In this document: positions 7,469-13,605 of the stretch, one piece after another
Numbering within the stretch: position 1 is the stretch's first letter
Layout of the letters: each line of letters opens with the position of its first letter
Assembly: GCF_000499385.1 (NCBI RefSeq)
Contig: NW_013651731.1
Location: forward strand, 1 to 13,639
Source: Eimeria necatrix
Lineage: Eukaryota; Apicomplexa; Conoidasida; Eucoccidiorida; Eimeriidae
Direction of reading: 5' to 3'
DNA: 13,639 nucleotides
The notes under the pieces: generated by a model
What the model saw: only the letters and a program-made list of their open reading frames with translations
Told to the model about the DNA's origin: nothing
Databases searched by the model: none
Translations under genes and position numbers: made by a program

Positions 7469-7533
7469 TAAACCCTAAACCCTACTTCTTCCCGTCTAAA
7501 CCCTAAACCCCAAACCCTAAACCCTAAACCCTA
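7469..7533 (+). repeat. Fragmented telomere-like arrays
   Basis: Two short CCCTAAA arrays are separated by about 15 bases of unique sequence (ACTTCTTCCCGTC). The second contains one AAACCCC variant unit. The surrounding 7393-7468 is unique and GC-rich with no gene recognised. Confidence 0.9.
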
Positions 7534-7734
7534 GCCGCGGCCGCCGCCCGTGCTGAAGCTGCTGCTGCTGCTGCTGCTGCTGCGCTGTGGGGTTTGGGGT
7601 GTACGTACAGCTGGTGCCCGCGGAGCTGCTGGACTTCAGCATTTTCTTTCCTGCTGCTGCTGCTGTTTTAATTCTTTTCTTTTCTGCTGCTTTTCTCCTT
7701 TCGGCCCTCAGGACTTCCGCCATTGCCTCCCTCG
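7534..7734 (+). other. Possible small exons between telomere-like arrays
   Basis: After the TGTACGTACAG element (7600-7610) a frame reads LVPAELLDFS. A second intron-like stretch ends TTTCGGCCCTCAG at 7710 and is followed by GACTTCCGCCATTGCCTCC and then GTAAAC, which opens the next telomere-like array. Both could be short exons of a plus-strand gene leading to 8099-8296. The phase chain is not established. A minus-strand ATG frame (MAEVLRAERRKAAEKK) is also open here. Confidence 0.22.
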
Positions 7735-7777
7735 TAAACCCTAAACCCTAAACCCTAAACCCTAAACCCTAAACCCT
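7735..7777 (+). repeat. Telomere-like array (6 units, ends CCCTCG)
   Basis: It begins CTCGTAAACCC and ends CCCTCGAG. Its first bases GTAAAC could serve as a splice donor for an exon ending at 7733. Confidence 0.95.
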
Positions 7778-7858
7778 CGAGCCTGGGGGCCTTAGAACGC
7801 TGTTTGAAGCCCCGCAGAGCCGCGAACCCTCCGCGGCGGGCCTCCCCAACCCCCAGCC

Positions 7859-8053
7859 CCTAAACCCTAAACCCTAAACCCTAAACCCTAAACCCTAAAC
7901 CCTAAACCCTAAACCCTAAACCACAAAACCCTAAACCCTAAACCCTAAACCCTAAACCCTAAACCCTAAACCCTAAACCCTAAACCCTAAACCCCAAACC
8001 CTAAACCCTAAACCCTAAACCCTAAACCCTAAACCCTAAACCCTAAACCCTAA
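7859..8053 (+). repeat. Long telomere-like array (about 28 units)
   Basis: This is the longest CCCTAAA tract in the window, broken by an ACCACAAAACCC unit near 7921 and an AAACCCC unit near 7992. It ends CCCTAAGCTG. It lies 45 bases upstream of the acceptor-like GGCCCGCAG at 8098. Unique sequence continues on both sides, so this is an interstitial array, not a chromosome end. Confidence 0.97.
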
Positions 8054-8098
8054 GCTGACCACTGCTTGGCGAGGGGTCTCATTTGCTTTGGCCCGCAG

Positions 8099-8152
8099 AT
8101 CCGCCGCACCTGGGACGAAGCCGTAGTAGAAGAACTCGCAAATTATGTTGAA

Positions 8153-8200
<48 letters not shown>

Positions 8201-8296
8201 TACCTGTTCCCCCCGCCCGGAGCGCCGCGCCCGACGACGCCGCCTGCAGCGACGGGAGCAGCAGCAGCAGCAGCAGCAGCAGCAAACTTCGTCTAA
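8099..8296 (+). CDS. Candidate terminal exon, unknown protein with Ser and Ala tracts
   Basis: TTTGCTTTGGCCCGCAG at 8098 is a good acceptor. The following frame opens IRRTWDEAVVEELANYVEG, an amphipathic sequence that looks genuinely coding, then a poly-Ser tract (AGC)n, YLFPPPGAPRPTTPPAATG, a poly-Ala tract, and NFV with TAA at 8294-8296. It would be 65 residues of a C terminus with upstream exons in 7500-7740 or earlier, which puts the long telomere-like array inside an intron. The minus-strand frames here are mirror low-complexity. No family is recognised from this fragment. Confidence 0.42.
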
Positions 8297-8420
8297 AAAC
8301 AAAAATTGAAATAGTAATAAGTAGTTGAAGCCGCTTATAAACGAGACAGTCCAGCCCTTACAGAGCCAAAAGCGACTAGCAGCAAGAGCGCTTTCACCTC
8401 CCTTATCCTCTTACTCCTGC

Positions 8421-8483
<63 letters not shown>

Positions 8484-8574
8484 AGGCCCCGGCAGTCCCC
8501 CCACGCCGCCGCACGCGATCTCAATGCCTTGCTCTGGAGCCCTGTGCCTTAAGTGCTGAGACAGAGAGTTGCCC
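8297..8574 (+). other. CTG tract with flanking unique DNA
   Basis: Unique sequence up to 8416 is followed by an interrupted CTG tract with TTG interruptions (8417-8482) that ends in CTGCAG. After it one frame reads PGSPPTPPHAISMPCSGALC and stops at TGA about 8560; another reads APAVPPRRRTRSQ and stays open. Either could be an exon, and I make no call. Confidence 0.35.
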
Positions 8575-8860
8575 TGGGGGCCTCTGGGCCTCTCAGGGGG
8601 CCCCCCTGGGGGCCCCCCAGGGGGCCCCCCGGGGCCCCCTGACGGACCAGGGGGCCCCCCGAGGCCCCCCGGGGGCCCCCTGGGGGGCCCCCCCAAGGGG
8701 CTCCCGAGGCAGCAGGAGCCTGTGGGGCTCCGAGCCCCCTGACTGCCCCAGGGGGCCCCAAGGCAGCAGCAGCCTGTGGGGCCCCCACGGGGGCCCCCAC
8801 AGGGGCCCCCAGGGGGGCCCCCAGGGGGGCCCCCAGGGGGGCCCCCAGGGGGGCCCCCAC
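8575..8860. repeat. GGGGCCCC block with a 12-bp tandem core
   Basis: Irregular G-run/C-run sequence resolves at 8811-8858 into four exact 12-bp units (A, six G, five C) starting at 8811, 8823, 8835 and 8847. All frames on both strands stay open and give Gly/Pro/Gln or Ala/Pro/Leu repeats resembling collagen. I treat it as non-coding. Confidence 0.85.
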
Positions 8861-9072
8861 TTTGAAGTGGAGCTCAGCTCCACCCAAGAAACAAAAAGCA
8901 GCCCAAGGGGGGACCCTTGGGATTTTAGCCCGGCTGTGGGCTCGACAGAGGGCTCTTGCAGTTGAGGCATTTGAGAGATTTATTTGAAACTTTTGCAAAC
9001 TTTTCAAAGAAATAATCCCAAGTCCGAAATTAAATTCAAATTCTTTTGAAATTTATTCACAAGTCCCCACAG
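8861..9072. other. Unique AT-leaning stretch, no firm gene
   Basis: A plus-strand frame continuing out of the G/C repeat reads VELSSTQETKSSPRGDPWDF before TGA 8963-8965. An intron-like AT-rich stretch follows and ends TCCCCACAG at 9072. Confidence 0.35.
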
Positions 9073-9227
9073 GCTCCAGTGAGGCAGCCCAAGAGATCTG
9101 TTCCAGCGTCCAAAGCGCAGCAGCAGCAATAGCAGCAGCTGCTGCGGCAGCAGCAGCAGCAGCTGCTGCTGCTGCTGCTGCAGCAACAGCAGCACCTACC
9201 CAACGGCGTTGCTTTGCAAGTACTTAA
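9073..9227 (+). CDS. Candidate terminal exon, Ala-rich, unknown
   Basis: It begins after TTCACAAGTCCCCACAG. In the frame of 9072 it reads SSEAAQEICSSVQSAAAAI, poly-Ala whose codons pass from GCA to GCT and back, then PTQRRCFAST and TAA at 9225-9227. A second frame gives APVRQPKRSVPASKAQQQQ and a stop at TAG. The first fits the Ala-tract habit of the better-supported gene at 2406-4509. Whether it belongs with 8099-8296 or with exons in between is unknown. Confidence 0.28.
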
Positions 9228-9261
9228 TGCATAATGTTTAGTTCTGGCATCTGGCTCACAG

Positions 9262-9593
9262 CAAGCTAGCTAGCTAGCTAGCCATCTAGCGTGGTAGCTA
9301 GCTAGCTAGCTAGCCAGTTAGCGAGGTAGCTAGCTAGCTAGAGTATCAGTTACCTAGTTAGCTACTAGTTTGGCAGCTAGCCAGCTAGCTTGCTACCTTG
9401 CTAGCTGGATAGCTAGCTAGGTAGCAAATGGGTTGGCTGCTGGCTAGCTGGCTGTCAGGCCGTCTTGCTAGCTGGCTAACTAGCTAGCTAGCTAACTAGT
9501 TAGCTAGCTAGCTAGTTAGCTAGCTAGCTAGTTAGCTAGCCACTTAGCTAGCTAGCTAGCTAGCTAGCCAGGCAACTAACTGGCTCGCTAGCA
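9262..9593. repeat. Imperfect (GCTA)n tetranucleotide array
   Basis: About 330 bases are dominated by GCTA/CTAG units with many single-base variants (GTTA, GCCA, GCTG, ACTA). CTAG is self-complementary, so each strand can fold on itself. A cleaner copy lies at 13008-13250 inside an asparaginase intron. No function is evident. Confidence 0.95.
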
Positions 9594-9833
9594 CTGTAAA
9601 TGCATTATGTAAACTTCTATACTTATTCAAATTAGCTGTATCTACACTTAGGTCTATATCTTTATTTCTGTTCTAGTAATGAATATGAAGTTTATTTAAA
9701 TAAATAAAATACATTAATGATAAACAAAAAGTATAATTAAATAATAAGCAATATGGATATTTGCACAAGTATATAATATATATGTAAAATACCACTATGT
9801 ATAAATGATTAGGAAATAATAAATGAAACAAGT

Positions 9834-9935
9834 AGATAATAAATGACAAATGAATTAATAAATAATCAAATGAATGAATAAGAAAAAACAATTCAAATAA
9901 TTAGATAATAAATGACAAATGAATTAACAAATAAA
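9834..9935 (+). repeat. Direct repeat AGATAATAAATGACAAATGA, 69 bp apart
   Basis: Copies of about 32 bases start at 9834 and 9903, nearly identical through AGATAATAAATGACAAATGA and the following AATTAAnAAATAA. They indicate a local tandem duplication in AT-rich DNA. Confidence 0.8.
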
Positions 9936-10188
9936 TAAATAGAAAGACTCAAGGTGAAGACGACGTTCTCACCCTTTTAGGGTTTGCGCGGCCACTCGCT
10001 AACCGCTAAATTAGGGTTTAGGGTTTATTTGGGGCTTACGAAAAAACTCCAAAAAAACTTCCAACTAAAAAAAGGGCCTAGGGTTGAGGCCCTTCAAAAT
10101 AACTAAATTTGTATTTCTAAAAATGCAAAAGAATTGATAAAAGGCATTTGATTCTCTTTGCGCATTTTTTCAGAAGTTTTGATCAGAG

Positions 10189-10291
10189 TTGGGGCTTTTG
10201 CATGCATTAATATTTCAAATTAAATTATTTAATAATTCTGTTTGCACTTGGGGCTCTTGCATGTATTAATATGACAAATTAAATGATTTAG
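10189..10291 (+). repeat. Two diverged 59-bp tandem copies
   Basis: TTGGGGCTTTTGCATGCATT at 10189 recurs at 10248 as TTGGGGCTCTTGCATGTATT. Both continue with AATAT and CAAATTAAAT. The first copy contains TGCATGC at 10199-10205; the second is mutated to TGCATGT. Confidence 0.85.
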
Positions 10292-10339
10292 TAAGTCCTA
10301 GTGGAACTGCAAAAGAATAAAAGTGCAAAAAGGTTTCTT

Positions 10340-10404
10340 TGCATGCAATTATCTGTTTTTTATTTGCGGTGTATGTACACTGCTCTGCGCTGGCGCATGC
10401 ATGC
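10340..10404. promoter_or_regulatory. Cluster of TGCATGC and GTGTATGTACAC elements
   Basis: TGCATGC at 10340-10346, the near-palindrome GTGTATGTACAC at 10370-10381 and GCATGCATGC at 10395-10404 lie within 65 bases. This is the densest group of potential ApiAP2-type sites in the window. No downstream gene is secure, so a promoter role is only suggested. Confidence 0.35.
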
Positions 10405-10800
10405 ACTCCCCAAAGCTCTCTTTTTTCTCCGTTTTTTCTTCTGATTTATTCAAATAAATGAAGAATTAATGAATTAATTAATTCTGCAATTATTTAGAAA
10501 CAATTAATTGTGAAATTTGACTTGTTTTCTGTTCATTTGGAGAAAAAAGACAAAAAAGCCCCACTGACACGCGCAGCGTTCGACTGAAGTTGAAAGTTTC
10601 CAAGTGAAATAAATAACAATAAACGCATATTTGCAAATAATAAATATATATTTGCAAATAAATTGCAAATATATATTTATAAATGCATTTTAAATTTACA
10701 TTTATAAATAAATATCTTCATAAAGAAGTATATAAGCAAATACACTTCTAGCTGTAGCCTCGAAGTGTGCTGTGCCTCTTCAGAAGCACTTTCGCTTCTT

Positions 10801-10916
10801 TTTTTTAATATTTATTTATTTATTATTATTTATTTATTATTATTTATTTATTTATTATTATTTATTATTTATTACTATTTATTATTTATTATTATTTGTT
10901 TATTATTTATTTTATT
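10801..10916 (+). repeat. (TTTA/TTAT)n AT-rich array
   Basis: TTTATTTATTATTA-type units run with no G or C for most of about 110 bases, apart from a few interruptions near 10876 and 10898. The ORF across it is Leu/Ile/Tyr-rich and not credible as protein. Confidence 0.9.
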
Positions 10917-11201
10917 AAGTCTATCCAGGTCTGCCTCTGTGTCTGCGATTGGCCACTTTGGCTTTTTTGTGCGTTTCCACAGTTTTGTTAAGTTTGTTAA
11001 TACTATTTGATTTATTTATTTTATTTATTTTATTTATTTTGTTTGTGTTGTTTGTTTTCTTTCTTTTATTTGTTTCATTTGATTTATTTATTTCTTTTCT
11101 TTTGTCTTCAAGTTTATCTTCTGCTGCTGCTTTCTTCTTTGCTGCTGCAGCGCCGCAGCTCCACGCCTTTCCCTTCTTCGCTGGAGCAGCACAAATTTCA
11201 C
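10917..11201 (+). other. Unique stretch, TTTATT array and possible short exon
   Basis: Unique sequence at 10917-11005 (one frame reads LATLAFLCVST) is followed by TTTATTTTATTTATTTTG repeats at 11010-11080. After TTTGCTGCTGCAG at about 11151 a frame reads RRSSTPFPSSLEQHKFHSKP, and another reads PQLHAFPFFAGAAQISL with TAA at 11204-11206. In both cases the stop is provided by the telomere-like array. A small terminal exon is possible. Confidence 0.3.
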
Positions 11202-11239
11202 TCTAAACCCTAAACCCTAAACCCTAAACCCTAAACCCT
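11202..11239 (+). repeat. Telomere-like array (5 units, ends CCCTCG)
   Basis: Five units begin CTCTAAACCC, the same junction as the array at 4507, and end CCCTCGA. Confidence 0.95.
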
Positions 11240-11330
11240 CGATCTGCGGCTACGAAAAGTTGTAAACCCTAAATAAACCCCGCATTAAGCTCACCGCCGA
11301 ATAAAGAACACCAATTGCAAAATTTTAAAA

Positions 11331-11472
11331 TCACAAAAAGGTTTTTTAAAGTCACAAAAAGGTTTTTCTAAATCACAAAAAGGCTCTTTTAAGTCACAAA
11401 AAGGTTTTTTAAACCACAGAAAGATTTTTTAAATCATAAAAAGATTTTTTAAATCACAAAAAGATTTTTTTT
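11331..11472 (+). repeat. 20-21-bp A-tract/T-tract tandem repeat
   Basis: Seven units of the type TCACAAAAAGGTTTTTTAAA start at 11331, 11352, 11373, 11394, 11414, 11434 and 11454. The first periods are 21 bp and the later ones 20 bp. Each has an A5 and a T5-6 run about ten bases apart, an arrangement expected to bend DNA. It is non-coding. Confidence 0.92.
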
Positions 11473-11542
11473 CGCCTTCAAAAAGGCCAAAAATCAAAAC
11501 AAATATTTTATCCCCTCTGCAGCCTACAGGGGGTTTAGAACG

Positions 11543-11664
11543 AGGGTTTGCAATTTCTAGGGTTTGCAACAATTAGGGTTTGCAACAATTAGGGTTTGCA
11601 AGAATTAGGGTTTGCAATTGTTAGGGTTTAGAGTTATTAGGGTTTGCGATTAGGGTTTGCAGTG
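11543..11664 (+). repeat. 16-bp repeat carrying a TTAGGGTTT unit
   Basis: Units of TAGGGTTTGCAACAAT start at 11558, 11574, 11590, 11606, 11622 and 11638, with degenerate flanking copies. Each contains a telomere heptamer core in the orientation opposite to the CCCTAAA arrays, joined to a TGCAACAA spacer. Confidence 0.92.
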
Positions 11665-12100
11665 GCACTGGCACATTGCAAGGGTTTTGAAAGGGTTTTG
11701 ATGCAAATAAATTCCATTAAGAAAAATAAATGGATTTAAAAATGCGAAGTAAATAATTAAATGTGCAAATTAAATTAATTAGAATGTTTGAAACAAATGA
11801 ATTAATTAAAATTAATTTAATTTTAAAACAAAGAGTTCAAAACGCAAATGCAAAACATTCAAGAGGCAGCCGCGGAGGCGCCGCTGCTGCTGCTGCTGCT
11901 CTCCGAAGCAGCAGCAGCACAGCAGCAGCAGCAAATGGAAGACAACTGCTTCCCTTTCCCTGTGCTGCTGCTGCTCCATTTCCTCTTGATTTATTAATTC
12001 TTAATTTATTTTTTATTTCAATTTTTGCTTCATTATTTATTATCTATTTATTAATTTATTAATTTATTAATTTATTAATTTATTTTTTTGCAACTGGCAG
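11665..12100 (+). other. AT-rich DNA with a CTG/CAG island
   Basis: Except for 11870-11975, which carries short GCT and AGC tracts, this is AT-rich sequence including a TTTATTAA array at 12025-12090. An ATG frame from 11763 gives Ala/Ser repeats and PFPLDLL but lacks splice support, so I make no call. The stretch ends TTTTTTTGCAACTGGCAG at 12100, an acceptor-like sequence. Confidence 0.45.
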
Positions 12101-12340
12101 ACCGCCCGCCCCCAAACCCATATATTCATATATTCGGCCGCAGCAGCAGCAGCAGCTGCTGCAGCAGCAGCAGCTGCTGCAGCAGCAGCAGCAGCTGCAG
12201 CAGCAGCAGCTGCTGCAGCAGCTGCTGCAGCAGCTGCTGCAGCAGGCGCAGGCTACTTGGGAGCAAAGGCAAAAACACATTTTCACATTGCAAACATTTT
12301 TCAAGACTACAGCAGAGCAGCTACTCTGCTGCTGCTGGTG
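12101..12340 (+). CDS. Candidate exon, Gln/Leu-rich then helical segment
   Basis: After TTTTTTTGCAACTGGCAG one frame reads PPAPKPIYSYIRP, then mixed Gln/Leu from CAG/CTG codons (12141-12245), then AQATWEQRQKHIFTLQTFF and KTTAEQLL before running into poly-Cys. The non-repeat part looks like a real helix. A donor might be GTGCTG near 12339. Two other frames are open too; one reads KAKTHFHIANIFQDYSRAAT. The minus strand here is Cys/Ser-rich and implausible. If real, the gene converges on the asparaginase gene. The family is unknown. Confidence 0.27.
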
Positions 12341-12430
12341 CTGCTGCTGCTGCTGCTGCTTCTGCTGCTGCACCTGCGGCATTCCTCTTTGTTATATCTC
12401 GTCTGTACACAAAGTCAAAGGACAAAAAAA

Positions 12431-12463
12431 CCCCAAACCCTAAACCCTAAACCCTAAACCCTA
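12431..12463 (+). repeat. Telomere-like array (about 4 units, ends CCCTAAG)
   Basis: AAACCCT units end in CCCTAAGATG, like the end of the long array at 8053 (CCCTAAGCTG). It lies between the candidate plus-strand exon and the 3' end of the asparaginase gene. Confidence 0.93.
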
Positions 12464-12576
12464 AGATGTCCTAGAAAGCCTCAGGTGTCTGGCACAACAG
12501 CTGCAGCAGCAGTGGCAGCAGCAGCAGCAGCAGCAGAAGTGCATCAGCCCAATCCGGGCAGCAGCAGCCACAGCAG

Positions 12577-12678
12577 CTAGCTAAACATGCTGCAGCCGCT
12601 GCTTTCACTGCTGCCGCTGCTGCAGCTCCAACTGCTGCCGCTGCTGCAGCTCCAACTGCTGCTGCTGCTGCAGCCCCA

Positions 12679-12724
<46 letters not shown>

Positions 12725-12871
12725 ACGCACGCAATTTCCTGGGCAATTTCCGTGTGCTGCTCCGCGTCGAGGGAAGCTTTGCCTTCCACCTTTTTGAGGC
12801 CAACTGTCACTTCGCCCCGCAAGTTGCTTTCCATCAGTTCCTTCAGCCGCGGCCCCGTCACCCCCTTTCCT

Positions 12872-12924
<53 letters not shown>

Positions 12925-13576
12925 TAAACAGCTGCTGTGGACAACTCTCTGGGCAGCTCTGTGGACAGGTGCGGGGCTCCAAGCTACGCTTTCATCTATG
13001 CGCCCATAGAGCTAGCTAGCTAGCCAGCCACCTATCTAGCTAGCTAGCCAGCCAGCTAGCTAGCTAGCTAGCTAGCTAGCCACCTAGGTATCTAGCCAGC
13101 TAGCTAGCTAGCTAGCTAGCCACCTAGGTATCTAGCCAGCCAGCTAGCTAGCCAGCTAGCTAGCCAGCTAGCCAGCTAGCTAGCCAGCTAGCTAGCCAGC
13201 CAGCTAGCCAGCCAGCTAGCTTGCTGGCTAGCTAGTTAGCTAGCTGGCTAGCGACGGACCCATGAGGTAGTAGAGTTTGGCGACGACGGCCTCTGGGGTC
13301 ATGTCTTTGGCGCAAATGACTCCGAGGGAAGAAATCCAAACTCCGTTTTCGTAAATGAGGAGATTTGCTGTTCCTTTGCTGCACTGCGTAGCAGCAACAA
13401 CAGCAACTCCAGCAGCAATTGCTGCGCGGATTGCTGCGCGGAAGCGCGGGGAGTTGGGGGCAGTGCCAGCTCCAAACAGCTGCAGCACAACAGCAAACGG
13501 CCGCAGCGAAGTCCGCAGCAGCAGCAGCTCGAGGGCCTCGAGGGGGGTGCCTGGGGCGAGTTGCAGTGTACAGACA
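12577..13576 (-). CDS. L-asparaginase, type I (AnsA-like), C-terminal two exons
   Basis: Type I asparaginase hydrolyses L-asparagine to aspartate and ammonia. Exon A (13576-13260) starts after CTCTGCTGCAG and reads LQLAPGTPLEALELL, VLQLFGAGTAPNSP, AATQCSKGTANLLIYENG and VICAKDMTPEAVVAKLYYLM. These match the family's (Y)GxGNAP, TQC and DMTPEA motifs, with Thr replacing Asn in the first. Exon B (from 12869) reads TGPRLKELMESNLRGEVTV, the family's C-terminal NLRGE helix. Splicing at 13260/12869 (phase 1, donor GTCCGT) gives 15 residues between the LMG end of exon A and LRGE, the same spacing as I recall for E. coli AnsA. Beyond LRGEV the frame adds EGKASLDAEQHTEIAQEIA, then a Ser-rich repeat tail to TAG 12577-12579; a splice at GTGGAA or GTGCGT could instead skip the tail. 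The N-terminal catalytic domain with the nucleophilic Thr lies outside the window. Confidence 0.85.
12607..12678. repeat. 24-bp tandem repeat (3 units) in asparaginase 3' region
   Basis: Units start at 12607, 12631 and 12655; the third differs by a few bases. Each is 8 codons long, so the minus-strand asparaginase frame stays in phase (WSCSSGSS). The other minus frames read VGAAAAAA or LELQQRQQ. In-frame length is compatible with translation but does not prove it. Confidence 0.9.
12873..12923. repeat. (CAG)17 tract forming the intron 3' end
   Basis: On the minus strand this is a pure CTG tract that serves as the pyrimidine-containing region before the acceptor CTGCAG|GAAAG. The same design (CTG tract followed by CAG acceptor) is inferred for exons 3 and 4 of the secreted-protein gene. 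Confidence 0.9.
13008..13250. repeat. (GCTA)n array, cleaner copy, within asparaginase intron
   Basis: About 240 bases of GCTA/GCCA units include a duplicated block of about 40 bases containing CACCTAGGTATCTAGCCAGC (13081 and 13121). On the minus strand it begins 9 bases inside the intron. If the intron is retained, TAG within the array terminates translation at once (LMGPSLAS, stop 13240-13242). Confidence 0.95.
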
Positions 13577-13580
13577 CTGC
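13563..13580. repeat. Inverted repeat GCAGTGT-acag-ACACTGC at exon start
   Basis: Perfect 7-bp arms flank a 4-bp loop spanning the 3' splice site of asparaginase exon A. It contains GTGTAC and belongs to the dispersed GTGTAC palindrome family. Confidence 0.85.
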
Positions 13581-13605
13581 AGCAGAGGCCCGTGAAGACC
13601 CGAAA

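Larger units (their letters stand above)
9594..10760. other. AT-rich island without convincing genes
   Basis: Long A/T-rich sequence with many TAAATAAA, ATAAATGA and TATATAT words. The only ORFs are short, hydrophobic and Ile/Tyr-rich, as expected of AT-rich DNA. It contains two direct repeats, TTTAGGG-orientation telomere units (9976-9984, 10011-10026) and several TGCATGC motifs. It could be a large intergenic region or intron. Confidence 0.6.
12870..13259 (-). other. Asparaginase intron made of CTG and CTAG repeats
   Basis: This 390-bp intron is inferred from the protein match on both sides. On the minus strand it begins GTCCGTCGCTAG, passes through the CTAG array (13250-13008), about 85 unique bases (13007-12924), then (CTG)17 and ends CAG. 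More than three quarters of it is microsatellite. Confidence 0.78.

Noticed and set aside
7859..8053. A true chromosome end (telomere) at the long CCCTAAA array.
   Set aside because: Unique, exon-like sequence continues on both sides and the array contains variant units, so it is interstitial.
8438..9007. Collagen-like Gly/Pro/Gln ORFs on both strands.
   Set aside because: They follow from the GGGGCCCC palindrome. All frames are open with similar composition, and no splice or start evidence favours one.
9673..9891. A minus-strand ORF rich in Ile, Tyr, Leu and Phe.
   Set aside because: Its composition is that expected of AT-rich DNA, with no recognisable motif or splice context.
10765..11213. 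Hydrophobic ORFs resembling multi-pass membrane proteins.
   Set aside because: They are Leu/Ile/Phe/Tyr translations of TTTATT repeats without splice or codon support.
12720..12875. A plus-strand frame reading ARNFLGNFRVLLRVEGSFAF and FEANCHFAPQVAFHQFL looks convincingly coding.
   Set aside because: It is antisense to asparaginase exon B. The NLRGE match and its exact spacing to DMTPEA on the minus strand explain the composition.
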